Assembly: GCF_004342485.1 (NCBI RefSeq)
Contig: NZ_SMBU01000002.1
Location: 186,001 to 250,000 of the forward strand
Source: Roseateles saccharophilus
GTDB taxonomy: Bacteria > Pseudomonadota > Gammaproteobacteria > Burkholderiales > Burkholderiaceae_C
Direction of reading: 5' to 3'
DNA: 64,000 bases
Made by a program: the position numbers and the translations under genes. Under the pieces are notes generated by a model that searched no databases, had not been told where the DNA came from, and worked only from the letters and a program-made list of their open reading frames with translations. Positions 11,216 through 22,182 of the stretch are shown here, one piece after another. Within the stretch, counting starts at the first letter, position 1, and every line of letters starts with the position of its first letter.

Positions 11216-12310
11216 ATGAAGAAGATTGCAGTCCTGCCGGGCGACGGTATCGGCCCCGAAATCATGGCCGAGGCCGTCAAGGTTTTGAACGCGCTGGACC
11301 TGTCGCTGCAGCTCGACTGGGCGGACGTGGGCGGCAAGGCCTACGAGACAAGTGGCCACCCGTTGCCGCCTGCCACGCTGAAGCTGGCACAGGAAGCCGA
11401 CGCCGTGTTGTTCGGCGCCGTGGGCGACTGGAAGTACGACAAGCTGGAGCGTTCGCTGCGGCCTGAGCAGGCCATCCTCGGCCTGCGCAAGGCCCTGGGC
11501 CTGTTCGCCAACTTCCGCCCGGCCATCTGCTATGAGCAGCTGACGCATGCGTCTTCGCTGAAGCCCGAACTGGTCGCGGGCCTCGATATCCTCATCATCC
11601 GCGAGCTGACCGGCGATATCTATTTCGGCCAGCCGCGCGGCCGCCGCACGGCGGTGGATGGGCACTTTCCCGGCGCCGAAGAGGCCTTCGACACGATGCG
11701 CTACTCGCGCCCCGAGATCGAGCGCATCGCCCATGTTGCCTTCCAGGCGGCTCGCAAGCGCAACAAGCGCCTGACCAGTGTCGACAAGGCCAATGTGCTG
11801 GAGACGTCCCAGCTGTGGAAGGACGTCGTCATCGAGGTCCACGCTCAGTACCCGGACGTCGAGCTGGACCATATGTACGTGGACAACGCCGCGATGCAAC
11901 TCGTCAAGGCGCCGAAGAAGTTCGACGTTGTTGTGACCGGCAACATGTTTGGCGACATCCTGTCCGACGAGGCCGCGATGCTGACCGGCTCCATCGGCAT
12001 GCTGCCTTCCGCCTCGCTGGACGCCAACAACAAGGGCCTCTACGAGCCCAGCCATGGCAGCGCGCCGGACATCGCGGGCAAGGGGATCGCCAATCCTCTG
12101 GCTACAATCCTGTCCGCTGCCATGATGCTCAAGTTCTCCCTCAACCTGCCCGACGCTGCCGCTCGTATCGAGTCGGCCGTGCAGTCGGTGCTGGCCCAGG
12201 GCTTGCGCACCGCCGACATCTGGAGTGAAGGCACGACCAAGGTCTCGACCCGCGAGATGGGCGACGCCGTCGTCAAAGCCATCACGACCACCAAAACCAT
12301 TAAGAGCTAA
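11216..12310 (+). CDS. leuB: 3-isopropylmalate dehydrogenase
   Basis: 364 residues. NAD-dependent oxidative decarboxylation of 3-isopropylmalate, third step of the leucine branch. [16 protein letters not shown] opens the protein; [13 protein letters not shown] holds the substrate-binding loop, [15 protein letters not shown] the catalytic Lys region, [45 protein letters not shown] the metal-binding Asp cluster, and [18 protein letters not shown] the cofactor loop. ATG 11216 was chosen; an in-frame TTG at 11210 adds two residues. Confidence 0.96.
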   Translation: MKKIAVLPGDGIGPEIMAEAVKVLNALDLSLQLDWADVGGKAYETSGHPLPPATLKLAQEADAVLFGAVGDWKYDKLERSLRPEQAILGLRKALGLFANFRPAICYEQLTHASSLKPELVAGLDILIIRELTGDIYFGQPRGRRTAVDGHFPGAEEAFDTMRYSRPEIERIAHVAFQAARKRNKRLTSVDKANVLETSQLWKDVVIEVHAQYPDVELDHMYVDNAAMQLVKAPKKFDVVVTGNMFGDILSDEAAMLTGSIGMLPSASLDANNKGLYEPSHGSAPDIAGKGIANPLATILSAAMMLKFSLNLPDAAARIESAVQSVLAQGLRTADIWSEGTTKVSTREMGDAVVKAITTTKTIKS

Positions 12311-12392
12311 CGCTCCGTCTCGTCTCGCCCCTCCAAACCCGGCGAACGAGCCGGGGCCCAAAGTGGAAGGGGTTTGGTGAAGCAAAGGAAAG

Positions 12393-13508
12393 ATGATGAC
12401 GACCCTGGTAGGCCTCGTAGGCTGGCGCGGCATGGTGGGCTCTGTGCTCATGGAGCGCATGAGCGCCGAACGCGACTTCGACCTGATCGAGCCGCTGTTC
12501 TTCTCGACCTCCAACGCCGGTGGCACCGCCCCGGCCCAGGCCAAGAACGAGACGAAGCTGCAGAACGCCTTCGACATCGAACAGCTCAAGCGCTGCGACA
12601 TCATCATCACCGCCCAGGGCGGCGACTACACGACCGAGGTCTTCCCCAAGCTGCGCGCTGCAGGCTGGGCCGGGCACTGGATTGACGCTGCCTCGACGCT
12701 GCGCATGAATGACGACGCCGTCATCGTGCTGGACCCGGTCAACATGCCGGTCATCAAGAACGCGCTGGCCGCGGGCGGCAGGAACTGGGTCGGCGGCAAC
12801 TGCACCGTCAGCTGCATGCTGATGGGCGTGGGCGCGCTGTACAAGGCCGGCCTCGTCGAGTGGATGTCGACGCAGACCTACCAGGCAGCATCAGGCGGCG
12901 GCGCCCAGCACATGCGCGAACTGCTGACGCAGTACGGCACGCTGAACGCCGCGGTCAAGCCGCTGCTGGACGACCCCAAGAGCGCCATTCTCGAGATCGA
13001 CCGCCAGGTCATCGCCAAGCAGCGTTCGCTGAGCGCCGAGGAGACGGCCAACTTCGGCGTGCCGCTGGGTGGCTCGCTGATCCCCTGGATCGACCGCGAC
13101 CTGGGCAACGGCCAGTCCAAGGAGGAGTGGAAGGGCATGGCCGAGACCAACAAGATCCTGGGCTCGGACAATATTCCCGTCGACGGCTTCTGCGTCCGCG
13201 TCGGGGCGATGCGCTGCCACAGCCAGGCGCTGACCTTCAAGCTGAAGAAGGACGTGCCGCTGGCCGACGTCGAGGCCATGATCCGCGCCGACAACGAGTG
13301 GGTGCAGTACGTGCCCAACACTCGCGAAGAAACGCTCAAGCACCTGACGCCCGTGGCCGTCACCGGCACAATGACCATCCCGGTCGGTCGCCTGCGCAAG
13401 CTGGCCATGGGGCCGGAGTACCTTGGTGCCTTCACCATCGGCGACCAACTGCTGTGGGGTGCGGCCGAACCGCTGCGCCGCATGCTGCGGATCCTGTTGG
13501 ACCGCTGA
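12393..13508 (+). CDS. asd: Aspartate-semialdehyde dehydrogenase
   Basis: 371 residues, the gamma/betaproteobacterial type. It reduces aspartyl phosphate to aspartate semialdehyde with NADPH, feeding lysine, methionine, threonine and diaminopimelate. The start is [23 protein letters not shown] (Rossmann loop); the active-site Cys is in [12 protein letters not shown] near residue 136, with the conserved [15 protein letters not shown] and [19 protein letters not shown] 12393 and 12396 are both usable, with AAGGAAAG upstream. An 82-base gap to leuB contains alternative RNA pairings and the gene ends at a clear terminator. Confidence 0.96.
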   Translation: MMTTLVGLVGWRGMVGSVLMERMSAERDFDLIEPLFFSTSNAGGTAPAQAKNETKLQNAFDIEQLKRCDIIITAQGGDYTTEVFPKLRAAGWAGHWIDAASTLRMNDDAVIVLDPVNMPVIKNALAAGGRNWVGGNCTVSCMLMGVGALYKAGLVEWMSTQTYQAASGGGAQHMRELLTQYGTLNAAVKPLLDDPKSAILEIDRQVIAKQRSLSAEETANFGVPLGGSLIPWIDRDLGNGQSKEEWKGMAETNKILGSDNIPVDGFCVRVGAMRCHSQALTFKLKKDVPLADVEAMIRADNEWVQYVPNTREETLKHLTPVAVTGTMTIPVGRLRKLAMGPEYLGAFTIGDQLLWGAAEPLRRMLRILLDR

Positions 13509-13517
13509 GACTGAACG

Positions 13518-13544
13518 AAACAGGCCTTTGTGGCCTGTTTTTGC
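13518..13544 (+). terminator. Rho-independent terminator after asd
   Basis: AACAGGCC stem at 13519-13526, a five-base loop, GGCCTGTT at 13532-13539, then a run of T. It lies about 10 bases after the asd stop and should end the leu-asd transcript, separating it from fimV. Confidence 0.85.
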
Positions 13545-13752
13545 TTACGGTCTTTTACGCTCTGACCTAGGGTTCACCCGGGCATCGATATTGAAACCAA
13601 GCGACACATCAGGTACCCCTTGAGCATTTCCGCGTATATGCTTGATACCGTTGTGTTTTTGATTCGAAACTCGACGCAGGCCTTAACGTGCAAACCAGCG
13701 TACAGACCAGGTTCGCGCAGCGCGTGCTGAAGATCGAGACAGGCGGGGCCCA

Positions 13753-16311
13753 ATGCCCCGCCTTGTTGCTTTGGGGAATGCCTTGAAAGACCACACCCGC
13801 GACGCATCCGAGGGAATCCGCCCGACGGGCTTTGTCCGCCATCACCTGGCGCTCGCCGCTGCCCTGCTCGTGGCGGGCAGCGGTGCGCAGGCGCTGGGCC
13901 TGGGCAAGCTGAACGTGCAGTCGGCGCTGGGCGAAACCATGCGCGCCGAGATCGACGTCTCCAGCTTGACGGCCGAGGAGGCCGCCACGCTGAAGGTGCG
14001 CGTCGCGCCGCCGGAGTCCTACCGGGCGACGGGGGTCGACTACAACCCGGTGCTGACCTCGGCCCAGGTGCTGGTCACGCGCCGCGACGGCCGCACCGTG
14101 CTGCGCGTGCTCAGCGACCGCGCCGTGCAGGAGCCCTTCGTCGACGTCATCCTCGAGCTGACTTGGTCCGGCGGTCGTCTGGTGCGCGAATACACGCTGC
14201 TGTTCGACCCGCCCAGCCTGCCCAAGCCCGCGCCCGTCGTCACCGCGCCGGCGGCTATTGCTGCGGCGCCTGCCCAGGCCGCCTCCACCGAGGCCGTGCC
14301 CGCGCCGGCTCCCGCCGTCACCGCGACGCTGCCGCGCAATGGCGGCGCATCGGCGCCCGCGCCCGCTCCGGTCGCGGCGCGCGCCCCGGCCCAGGTGCAG
14401 ACGCGTCCGCCGGTCACCGCGGCTTCCGAGTACACGGTGCGCCCGGGCGACTCGCTGTCCAGGGTGGCCGCGCGCACCCAGGTCAGCGGCATGTCGCTGG
14501 ACCAGATGCTGGTCGGTCTGTTCCGCAACAACCCGGATGCCTTCATCGACGGCAACATGAACCTGCTGAAGTCGGGTGCCGTGTTGCAGGTGCCGTCCAG
14601 CGATGCGCTGGCCAGCGTGCCCGCGCCCGAGGCGCGCCGCATCATCCTGGCCCAGAGCGCCGACTTCTCCGCCTATCGCCAGCGCCTCGCGTCCGCCGCG
14701 CCGACGTTGCAGAACACCGAGAGCGAGCGCCAGTCCAAAGGCCAGGTGCAGGCCGCGGTCGAGGACCGCAAGCCGGCCGCCGCGTCGACGCCGGACAAGC
14801 TGACGCTCAGCAAGGCCGGCGGCGCCGCCAGCGCCGTCGAGTCCAAGCTGTCCAAGGACACCGAGAAAAAGGACGCCGCGGCCCGCGTTGCCGAGCTGAC
14901 CCGCAATGTCGAGGAGCTGAAGAAGCTCTCCGGCGCCGCCAGGCCCGCGGCGGCCGGAGCTTCGGCCCTGCCTGCAGCGCCCGTGCTGCCCGCGCCCGTG
15001 GTCGCCGCCGCCGAGCCGGCCTCCGCAGCGGCTTCGGCGCGTGCGCCGCTGGCTTCGGCCAGCGCCGCGGCCTCCAGGCCGATGGCCCGCGCCAGTGCGC
15101 CGGTCGTGCCGCCGCCGGCAGCCGAGCCGCCGGGTTTCATCGAGCAATTGCTGGACAACCCCATCGTGCTGCCGCTGGTCGGCGTGCTCGTCGCCGTGCT
15201 GGGTGGCCTGGGCTTGTATCGCCTGCGTTCGCGCCGCCCGGCCCATGCGGCCGAGACCGGTTTCCATGAAAGCCGGCTGCAGCCCGATTCCTTCTTCGGC
15301 GGTACCGGCGGCCAGCGCGTCGACACGCGCGACGCGCAGCACAGCGGCCAGTCGTCGATGAGCTATTCGCTCAGCCAGCTCGACGCCATCGGCGACGTGG
15401 ACCCGGTCGCCGAGGCCGATGTCTACCTGGCCTATGGCCGTGACCTGCAGGCCGAGGAAATCCTGAAGGAAGCCCTGCGCGCCAACCCGACGCGCCTGGC
15501 CATCCGCCTGAAGCTGCTGGAGGTCTACGCCAAGCGCCGCGACACCAAGGGCTTCGAGCAACTGGCCGTGCAGCTGTATGCCGAGACCCAGGGCAGCGGC
15601 GAGGATTGGTCCAAGGCCCAGGAACTGGGCCGCGGCATCGATCCGGACAACCCGCTCTACCAGCCCGGCGGTGCGCCGGCCCAGGTCGAGGACGGCCCCG
15701 AACTGCGCCCCGAGCCGATGAATGCCAGCACGCTGCCGCAGACGGCGCTGCCCAGCGGCGCGAATGCGGTCCAGATGGCCACCGATTCGATGGCCCGGGG
15801 CGCCGGCCCCGATACCGGTCCGGTCAGCGGCTTCGACCTGGCCCTCGACCTCGACCTCGACGCGCCCGAGCCCGTCTCGCCGACGGCCATGGCCGCGACC
15901 CAGGCCATGCCGGCCTCGGTCGAGCAGGCGCCGATGACGATGGACTTCGACATCTCCAGCCGTGGCGCCCGCACCGCACCGCCCGCGCCGGACCTGAACT
16001 TCGACCTCAGCGGCATGGGTGGGCTGTCGCCCAGCCCGTCGGCAAAGCCCGCTGCGGCCTCCAGCGACCTGGACTTCGACCTCGGCGAGCCAACCCGGCC
16101 TGGCGAGAGCCATCCTGACCATCTGGCCGATGCGCTGAGTGCTCTGGGCGACGATGACGGCGATCCCTTGATGCGCCAGCTGGAGCTGGCCGACGAGTTC
16201 CGCCAGATCGGCGATACCGAAGGCGCCCGCGAGGTGCTACAGGAACTGATCCAGCGTGCCAGCGGCCCGCTGCGGGACAAGGCGCAGGCGATGCTGAACG
16301 AGCTTCGGTAA
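13753..16311 (+). CDS. fimV: FimV/HubP-like polar inner-membrane protein
   Basis: 852 residues with the FimV order of parts. An N-terminal export signal (LALAAALLVAGSGAQA) precedes the conserved GLGKLNVQSALGETMRAEI periplasmic segment. A LysM peptidoglycan-binding module follows (EYTVRPGDSLSRVAART...LFRNNPDAFI, about 220-275), then low-complexity Ala/Pro linkers, one membrane span (VLPLVGVLVAVLGGLGLY, about 473-490), an acidic cytoplasmic region with a TPR-like part, and the C-terminal FimV motif (PLMRQLELADEFRQIGDTEGAREVLQEL). It organises the pole and type IV pilus assembly in relatives. TTG 13783 is an alternative start because it has a well-spaced GGGGA upstream. Confidence 0.88.
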   Translation: MPRLVALGNALKDHTRDASEGIRPTGFVRHHLALAAALLVAGSGAQALGLGKLNVQSALGETMRAEIDVSSLTAEEAATLKVRVAPPESYRATGVDYNPVLTSAQVLVTRRDGRTVLRVLSDRAVQEPFVDVILELTWSGGRLVREYTLLFDPPSLPKPAPVVTAPAAIAAAPAQAASTEAVPAPAPAVTATLPRNGGASAPAPAPVAARAPAQVQTRPPVTAASEYTVRPGDSLSRVAARTQVSGMSLDQMLVGLFRNNPDAFIDGNMNLLKSGAVLQVPSSDALASVPAPEARRIILAQSADFSAYRQRLASAAPTLQNTESERQSKGQVQAAVEDRKPAAASTPDKLTLSKAGGAASAVESKLSKDTEKKDAAARVAELTRNVEELKKLSGAARPAAAGASALPAAPVLPAPVVAAAEPASAAASARAPLASASAAASRPMARASAPVVPPPAAEPPGFIEQLLDNPIVLPLVGVLVAVLGGLGLYRLRSRRPAHAAETGFHESRLQPDSFFGGTGGQRVDTRDAQHSGQSSMSYSLSQLDAIGDVDPVAEADVYLAYGRDLQAEEILKEALRANPTRLAIRLKLLEVYAKRRDTKGFEQLAVQLYAETQGSGEDWSKAQELGRGIDPDNPLYQPGGAPAQVEDGPELRPEPMNASTLPQTALPSGANAVQMATDSMARGAGPDTGPVSGFDLALDLDLDAPEPVSPTAMAATQAMPASVEQAPMTMDFDISSRGARTAPPAPDLNFDLSGMGGLSPSPSAKPAAASSDLDFDLGEPTRPGESHPDHLADALSALGDDDGDPLMRQLELADEFRQIGDTEGAREVLQELIQRASGPLRDKAQAMLNELR

Positions 16312-16330
16312 GCGCAGCCGCGATACTTCC

Positions 16331-16358
16331 ACGCCCGGCCTTCTGGCCGGGCGTTTTT
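16331..16358 (+). terminator. Rho-independent terminator after fimV
   Basis: ACGCCCGGCC (16331-16340), TTCT loop, GGCCGGGCGT, then TTTT. A 10-bp stem between the fimV stop and truA; truA probably depends on read-through or a local promoter. Confidence 0.88.
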
Positions 16359-16370
16359 GCTTTGGAGCTC

Positions 16371-17153
16371 ATGAGAATCGCACTAGGAGTCAGCTACCGC
16401 GGCGGCGGCTACAACGGCTGGCAGAGCCAGCCCGATGGCCGCACCGTGCAGGACGCGCTCGAGAAGGGCCTGTCCGCCTTCGCGGCCCAGCCCATCCGTA
16501 CCCTCTGCGCCGGCCGCACCGACGCCGGCGTGCACGGCATCAACCAGGTCGTGCACTTCGACACCTCAGTCCTGCGCGAAGCCTTCTCCTGGGTGCGTGG
16601 CAGCAACCGCTATCTGCCGCCCGACATCGCCATCCAGTGGTGCCGCTTTCCCGGCGAGGCCTTCCACGCCCGCAACTCGGCGCGTGGCCGGCGCTATGCC
16701 TATCTGCTGCTGGAGTCGGCCGTGCGGCCGGCCATCGAGTCGGGCCAGTGCGGCTGGATCTTCCGGCCGCTGGAGCAGGCGGCGCTGGAAGCGGCCGCTG
16801 AGCGGCTGATCGGCGAGCACGACTTTTCGTCCTTCCGCTCGTCGGAATGCCAGGCCGCGTCGCCGGTGAAGACGCTGCGCGAGATCAAGGTGCAGCGGCG
16901 CGGCGCTTACTGGCGTTTCGAATTCGAGGCCAGCGCTTTCCTGCACCACATGGTGCGCAACCTGATGGGTTGCATCCTGGCCGTCGGCAGCGGCGCGCGC
17001 TCGCCCGACTGGGTGTCCGAGGTGCTCGCAGCGCGCGATCGCAAGGCGGCCGCGCCGACCTTCTCCCCTGACGGTCTCTACTTCCTCGGCCCGACCTACG
17101 ATGCCGAGCTGGACATCCCGCGGCAGGTGGCCGCGCTCGATTGGCTCCCATGA
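16371..17153 (+). CDS. truA: tRNA pseudouridine(38-40) synthase
   Basis: 260 residues. Catalytic Asp51 lies in AGRTDAGVHG. The N-terminus RIALGVSYRGGGYNGWQSQP and the later FLHHMVRNLMGCILAVGSG complete the family signature. It isomerises uridines 38-40 in the anticodon arm of tRNAs. ATG 16371 is preceded by TTTGGAG. Its stop overlaps trpF (ATGA). Confidence 0.95.
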   Translation: MRIALGVSYRGGGYNGWQSQPDGRTVQDALEKGLSAFAAQPIRTLCAGRTDAGVHGINQVVHFDTSVLREAFSWVRGSNRYLPPDIAIQWCRFPGEAFHARNSARGRRYAYLLLESAVRPAIESGQCGWIFRPLEQAALEAAAERLIGEHDFSSFRSSECQAASPVKTLREIKVQRRGAYWRFEFEASAFLHHMVRNLMGCILAVGSGARSPDWVSEVLAARDRKAAAPTFSPDGLYFLGPTYDAELDIPRQVAALDWLP

Positions 17154-17791
17154 CCCGAATCAAGATCTGCGGCCTCACGCGCGAGGCCGACATCGAAGCC
17201 GCTGTCGCGGCCGGCGCCGATGCCATCGGCTTCGTCTTCTATGCCAAGAGCCCGCGCGCCGTGACGCCGGAGCGGGCGAGGGCGCTGGCGCGGCTGCTGC
17301 CGCCCTTCGTGACGCCCGTGGGCCTGTTCGTCAACGCGACGGACGCCGAGCTGCGGGCCGGCTTCGACGCGCTGCCCAATATGCTGGTGCAGTTCCACGG
17401 CGACGAAACGCCCTCCGACTGCGACCGCATCCACCGGCCCTATCTGCGCGCCGCACGCATGGCGCCGGGTGTCGATTTGCTAGACTTCGCGGCACGTTTT
17501 TCCAACGCCCAGGCCATCCTGCTCGACGCCCATGTCGACGGCTATGGCGGCGGCGGCAAGGTCTTCGATTGGTCACTCATTCCTCCAAGCGCTCGCTTTC
17601 CAGTCGTTTTGTCTGGTGGGTTGAATGCTGCCAACGTAGCCGATGGCATCGCCCGGGTGCGGCCCTGGGCCGTTGATGTGAGTTCCGGCGTCGAGGTGTC
17701 CTCTGGGCTCAAGAGCGCCGACCTGATCCACGAGTTCTGCAACGCGGTCCGTCTCGCCGATGAGCGCACCGATGCCGAACTGACCCGATAG
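17150..17791 (+). CDS. trpF: Phosphoribosylanthranilate isomerase
   Basis: 213 residues, a TIM barrel. The catalytic Cys7 is in [10 protein letters not shown], and the catalytic Asp in [23 protein letters not shown] and [11 protein letters not shown] are the other loop signatures. It performs the Amadori rearrangement in tryptophan synthesis. It overlaps truA by four bases and is followed after nine bases by trpB, giving the betaproteobacterial truA-trpF-trpB-trpA order, with trpEGDC elsewhere. Confidence 0.95.
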   Translation: MTRIKICGLTREADIEAAVAAGADAIGFVFYAKSPRAVTPERARALARLLPPFVTPVGLFVNATDAELRAGFDALPNMLVQFHGDETPSDCDRIHRPYLRAARMAPGVDLLDFAARFSNAQAILLDAHVDGYGGGGKVFDWSLIPPSARFPVVLSGGLNAANVADGIARVRPWAVDVSSGVEVSSGLKSADLIHEFCNAVRLADERTDAELTR

Positions 17792-17799
17792 GAAAGACC

Positions 17800-19049
<1,250 letters not shown>

Positions 19050-19053
<4 letters not shown>

Positions 19054-19859
19054 GCCGCATCACCACCACCTTCGACCAGCTCAAGGCTCAGGGCCGCAAG
19101 GCGCTGATTCCCTTCGTCACCGCAGGTGATCCCTATCCGGCGGCCACCGTCGACCTGCTGCTTGCCATGGCCGAGGCCGGTGCCGACGTCATCGAGCTGG
19201 GCGTGCCCTTCTCCGACCCGATGGCCGACGGCCCCGTGATCCAGCGCGCGGGCGAGCGTGCCTTGAAGCAGGGCATAGGCCTGCGCAAGGTGCTGGCCTA
19301 TGTCCGCGAGTTCCGCGCCCGCAACAGCCAGACGCCGCTCGTGCTGATGGGCTATGCCAACCCCGTCGAGCGCTACGGCCTGGACGCCTTCGTGGCCGAC
19401 GCCAAGGCCGCCGGCGTGGATGGCGTGCTCATCGTCGACTACCCGCCCGAGGAATGCGTGGACTTCGCCGCCAAGCTGCGCGCCGCGGACATGGACGCCA
19501 TCTTCCTGCTCGCGCCCACGTCCACCGAGGCGCGCATGGCCCAGGTCGGGCAACTGGCCAGCGGCTATGTCTACTACGTCTCGCTGAAGGGCGTGACGGG
19601 CGCCGGCCACCTGAACACCGCCGCCGTGGCCGAGGCCGTGCCGCGCATCCGCCGCCATGTCAGCACGCCGGTGGGCGTGGGTTTCGGCATCCGCGACGGT
19701 GCTACGGCACGGGCCGTTGCCGATGTTTCCGACGCCGTCGTCATCGGTTCCAAGCTGGTCGAGCTGCTGGAGCGCCAGCCGCTTGATAATGTCGCCTTGA
19801 CTGGCGCGGCCTTCATCCGTGAAATCCGCGCCGCACTCGACAAGAGGAACGACACATGA
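19050..19859 (+). CDS. trpA: Tryptophan synthase, alpha subunit
   Basis: 269 residues. Catalytic Glu49 ([11 protein letters not shown]) and Asp60 (DPMADGP) occupy their usual positions. It cleaves indole-3-glycerol phosphate and channels indole to TrpB. The start lies inside the trpB stop; the stop overlaps accD (ATGA at 19856-19859). Confidence 0.97.
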
Positions 19860-20728
19860 GTTGGCTCGACAAACTGCTCCCGCCCAAGATCCAGCAAGGC
19901 GACCCGGCTGATCGCCGCACGGTCCCCGAAGGCCTGTGGATCAAGTGCCCGAGCTGCGAGACGGTGCTCTACAAGACCGACCTGGAGCAGAACATCAATG
20001 TCTGCCCCAAGTGCAGCTTCCACCACCGCATCGGCGCGCGCGCGCGCCTGGACGCCTTCCTCGACGGCGAGGGCCGTTACGAGATCGGCCAGGAGGTGCT
20101 GCCGGTCGACGCGCTGAAGTTCAAGGACAGCAAGAAATACCCGGACCGCCTGAAGGAAGCGCTGGAGACCACCGGCGAGACCGACGCGCTGGTCGTCATC
20201 GGCGGCGCCGTGATGAGCGTGCCCGTCGTCGCGGCCTGCTTCGAGTTCGACTTCATGGGCGGTTCCATGGGTTCGGTCGTTGGCGAGCGCTTCGTGCGCG
20301 GCGTGGAGACGGCCATCGAGCAGAAGACGCCCTTCATCTGCTTCACCGCCACCGGCGGCGCGCGCATGCAGGAAGGCCTGCTGAGCCTGATGCAGATGGC
20401 CAAGACCAATGCGTCGCTGACGCGCCTGGCCAAAGCCAAGCTGCCCTACATCAGCGTGCTGACCGACCCGACGATGGGCGGCGTCTCGGCCTCGTTCGCC
20501 TTCGTCGGCGACATCGTCATTGCCGAGCCCAAGGCGCTGATCGGCTTTGCCGGCCCGCGCGTCATCGAGAACACCGTGCGCGAGAAGCTGCCTGCCGGCT
20601 TCCAGCGCGCCGAGTTCCTGATGGAGAAGGGCGCCGTCGACATGATCGTGGACCGCCGCCAGCTGCGCGAGACCATCGCGCGCCAGCTCGCCATGCTGCA
20701 GCGCCAGAGCGCGGACGCCGTGGCTTGA
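19856..20728 (+). CDS. accD: Acetyl-CoA carboxylase carboxyltransferase, beta subunit
   Basis: 290 residues with the N-terminal Cys4 zinc ribbon (Cys31, 34, 50 and 53) expected of AccD, then the crotonase-like core [19 protein letters not shown] and [31 protein letters not shown]. With AccA it makes malonyl-CoA for fatty acid synthesis. The zinc ribbon distinguishes it from the PccB paralogue at 612-2144. Cotranscribed with trpFBA, an arrangement frequent in Proteobacteria. Confidence 0.96.
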   Translation: MSWLDKLLPPKIQQGDPADRRTVPEGLWIKCPSCETVLYKTDLEQNINVCPKCSFHHRIGARARLDAFLDGEGRYEIGQEVLPVDALKFKDSKKYPDRLKEALETTGETDALVVIGGAVMSVPVVAACFEFDFMGGSMGSVVGERFVRGVETAIEQKTPFICFTATGGARMQEGLLSLMQMAKTNASLTRLAKAKLPYISVLTDPTMGGVSASFAFVGDIVIAEPKALIGFAGPRVIENTVREKLPAGFQRAEFLMEKGAVDMIVDRRQLRETIARQLAMLQRQSADAVA

Positions 20729-20739
20729 CCCACCCCGTA

Positions 20740-20790
20740 CCGGCTTCGCCGCCCCCTCAAGGGGGCGCTGCCGATGGCCCGGCAAAGCCG
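20740..20790. repeat. Palindromic intergenic element between accD and folC
   Basis: Nested inverted repeats: an outer CCGGCTT/AAGCCGG pair (20740-20746 and 20784-20790) and an inner GCCCCCT-CA-AGGGGGC hairpin (about 20751-20766). The style resembles REP-like intergenic elements common in Comamonadaceae-type genomes. A looser relative with CCCCCCTCCAAGAGGG lies near 44103-44117. Copy number cannot be judged from one window. Confidence 0.5.
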
Positions 20791-20815
20791 GTTCCATGGC
20801 AGTTGCTGGATTGAT

Positions 20816-20841
20816 CGCGGCCAGGCCTGATGCCTGGCCGC
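20816..20841 (+). other. Stem-loop just before folC
   Basis: GCGGCCcAGGC pairs with GCCTGGCCGC around a short loop, with one bulged C. No T tract follows directly (CTCAGCTTTT), so it may be a weak terminator or a structured leader. The ATG at 20830 lies inside this stem, one reason to prefer the folC start at 20857. Confidence 0.45.
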
Positions 20842-20856
20842 TCAGCTTTTGATGCC

Positions 20857-22167
20857 ATGACGCTTGACAACTGGCTCGCCCACTGCGAGCGCCTGCACCC
20901 CAAGACCATCGACATGACGCTGGACCGCGTCAGGGCGGTGAAGGAGCGGCTGGGCATTGCCTTCGACTGCCCGACCGTCGTCGTCGCCGGCACCAATGGC
21001 AAGGGCTCGACCTGCGCGATGCTGGAGTCCATCGCGCTGCATGCTGGTTACCGCGTGGGGCTCTACATCAAGCCCCATCTCGTGCACTTCCAGGAGCGCT
21101 GCCGGGTGGGTGGCGCGCCGGTGGCGGCCGAGTCGCTGGAGCCCCACTTCGAGGCCGTCGAGGCCGCGCGCGGTGACATCACGCTGACCTATTTCGAGTT
21201 CACGACGCTGGCCATCATGCGCCGCCTGCAGCACGAGCCGCTGGACCTCGTCATCCTCGAAGTGGGCCTGGGCGGCCGGCTGGATGCGGTCAACGTCATC
21301 GACGCCGACTGCGCCGTCATCACCAGCATCGACCTCGACCACACCGAATTCCTCGGCGCCGACCGCGAGAGCGTTGGCCGCGAGAAGGCCGGCATCATGC
21401 GCGCCGGCCGGCCCGTCGTGGTCAGCGACCCTATGCCGCCGGCCTCGCTCGCCGCGCGGGCGGCCGAGATCGGCGCCGACCTGCGCCAGCTCGGCCGTGA
21501 CTTCAGCTTCGGTGGCGACCGCACGCAATGGCAATGGGCCGGCCGCGGGAAGCGCTTCTCCGGCCTGGCCTACCCGGCGCTGCGTGGGGTGAACCAGTTG
21601 CTGAACGCCGCCGGCGTGCTGGCTGCCTTCGAGGCCCTGGCCGAGCGCCTGCCCATCAGCGCCCAGGCCGTGCGCACGGGCCTGGCCCTGGTCGAGCTGC
21701 CCGGCCGCTTCCAGGTGCTGGCCGGCCAGCCCGCGGTCGTGCTGGACGTGGCCCACAATCCCCACGCCGTCGCCGCGCTGGCGCAGAACCTCGACCAGAT
21801 GGGCTTCTACCCGCGCACCCATGCCGTGTTCGGCGCGATGGCGGACAAGGACCTGGGCGGCATCCTGGCCCGCATCGCACCGCTGGTGGACGTCTGGCAT
21901 TTCACCGACCTGCCCATCCCGCGCGCGGCCACCGCGGTGCAGTTGCAAGCGGCCTTCCTCGCCGCCGGCCTGAAGACGCCACCCGACGTGGCGACGCGCA
22001 CCCATGCCAATCCCCTGGACGCCCTGCACGCCGCGTCGGCCGGGGCGACCGCGGCCGATAGAATCCTGGTCTTTGGTTCCTTCTACACCGTGGGCGGGGT
22101 GCTCCAACAGGGCCTGCCCCGCGTGACGGCCGGTGCCACCGCACCCCAGCCTCCCACCCTCCACTGA
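20857..22167 (+). CDS. folC: Bifunctional dihydrofolate synthase/folylpolyglutamate synthase
   Basis: 436 residues from the chosen ATG (MTLDNWLAHCERLHPKTIDM). The P-loop GTNGKGST is at residues 45-52, followed by the Mur-ligase family signatures KPHLVHFQERCRVGG, ILEVGLGGRLDAVNV, SIDLDHTEFLG and VLDVAHNPHAVAALAQNL. It adds glutamate to dihydropteroate and folates. ATG 20830 adds nine residues but lies in a stem-loop. Confidence 0.93.
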   Translation: MTLDNWLAHCERLHPKTIDMTLDRVRAVKERLGIAFDCPTVVVAGTNGKGSTCAMLESIALHAGYRVGLYIKPHLVHFQERCRVGGAPVAAESLEPHFEAVEAARGDITLTYFEFTTLAIMRRLQHEPLDLVILEVGLGGRLDAVNVIDADCAVITSIDLDHTEFLGADRESVGREKAGIMRAGRPVVVSDPMPPASLAARAAEIGADLRQLGRDFSFGGDRTQWQWAGRGKRFSGLAYPALRGVNQLLNAAGVLAAFEALAERLPISAQAVRTGLALVELPGRFQVLAGQPAVVLDVAHNPHAVAALAQNLDQMGFYPRTHAVFGAMADKDLGGILARIAPLVDVWHFTDLPIPRAATAVQLQAAFLAAGLKTPPDVATRTHANPLDALHAASAGATAADRILVFGSFYTVGGVLQQGLPRVTAGATAPQPPTLH

Positions 22168-22182
22168 CGTCCGACGCCGCCG

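Noticed and set aside
13591-13648. Promoter for fimV (TTGAAA or TTGAGC with TATATG or TGATAC)
   Set aside because: No pair has both acceptable hexamers and a 16-18-base spacer, so no specific site is claimed.
13609-16122. 837-codon minus-strand frame opposite fimV
   Set aside because: Arg/Gly/Ala-rich shadow with no motif; fimV has clear LysM, membrane span and C-terminal motif.
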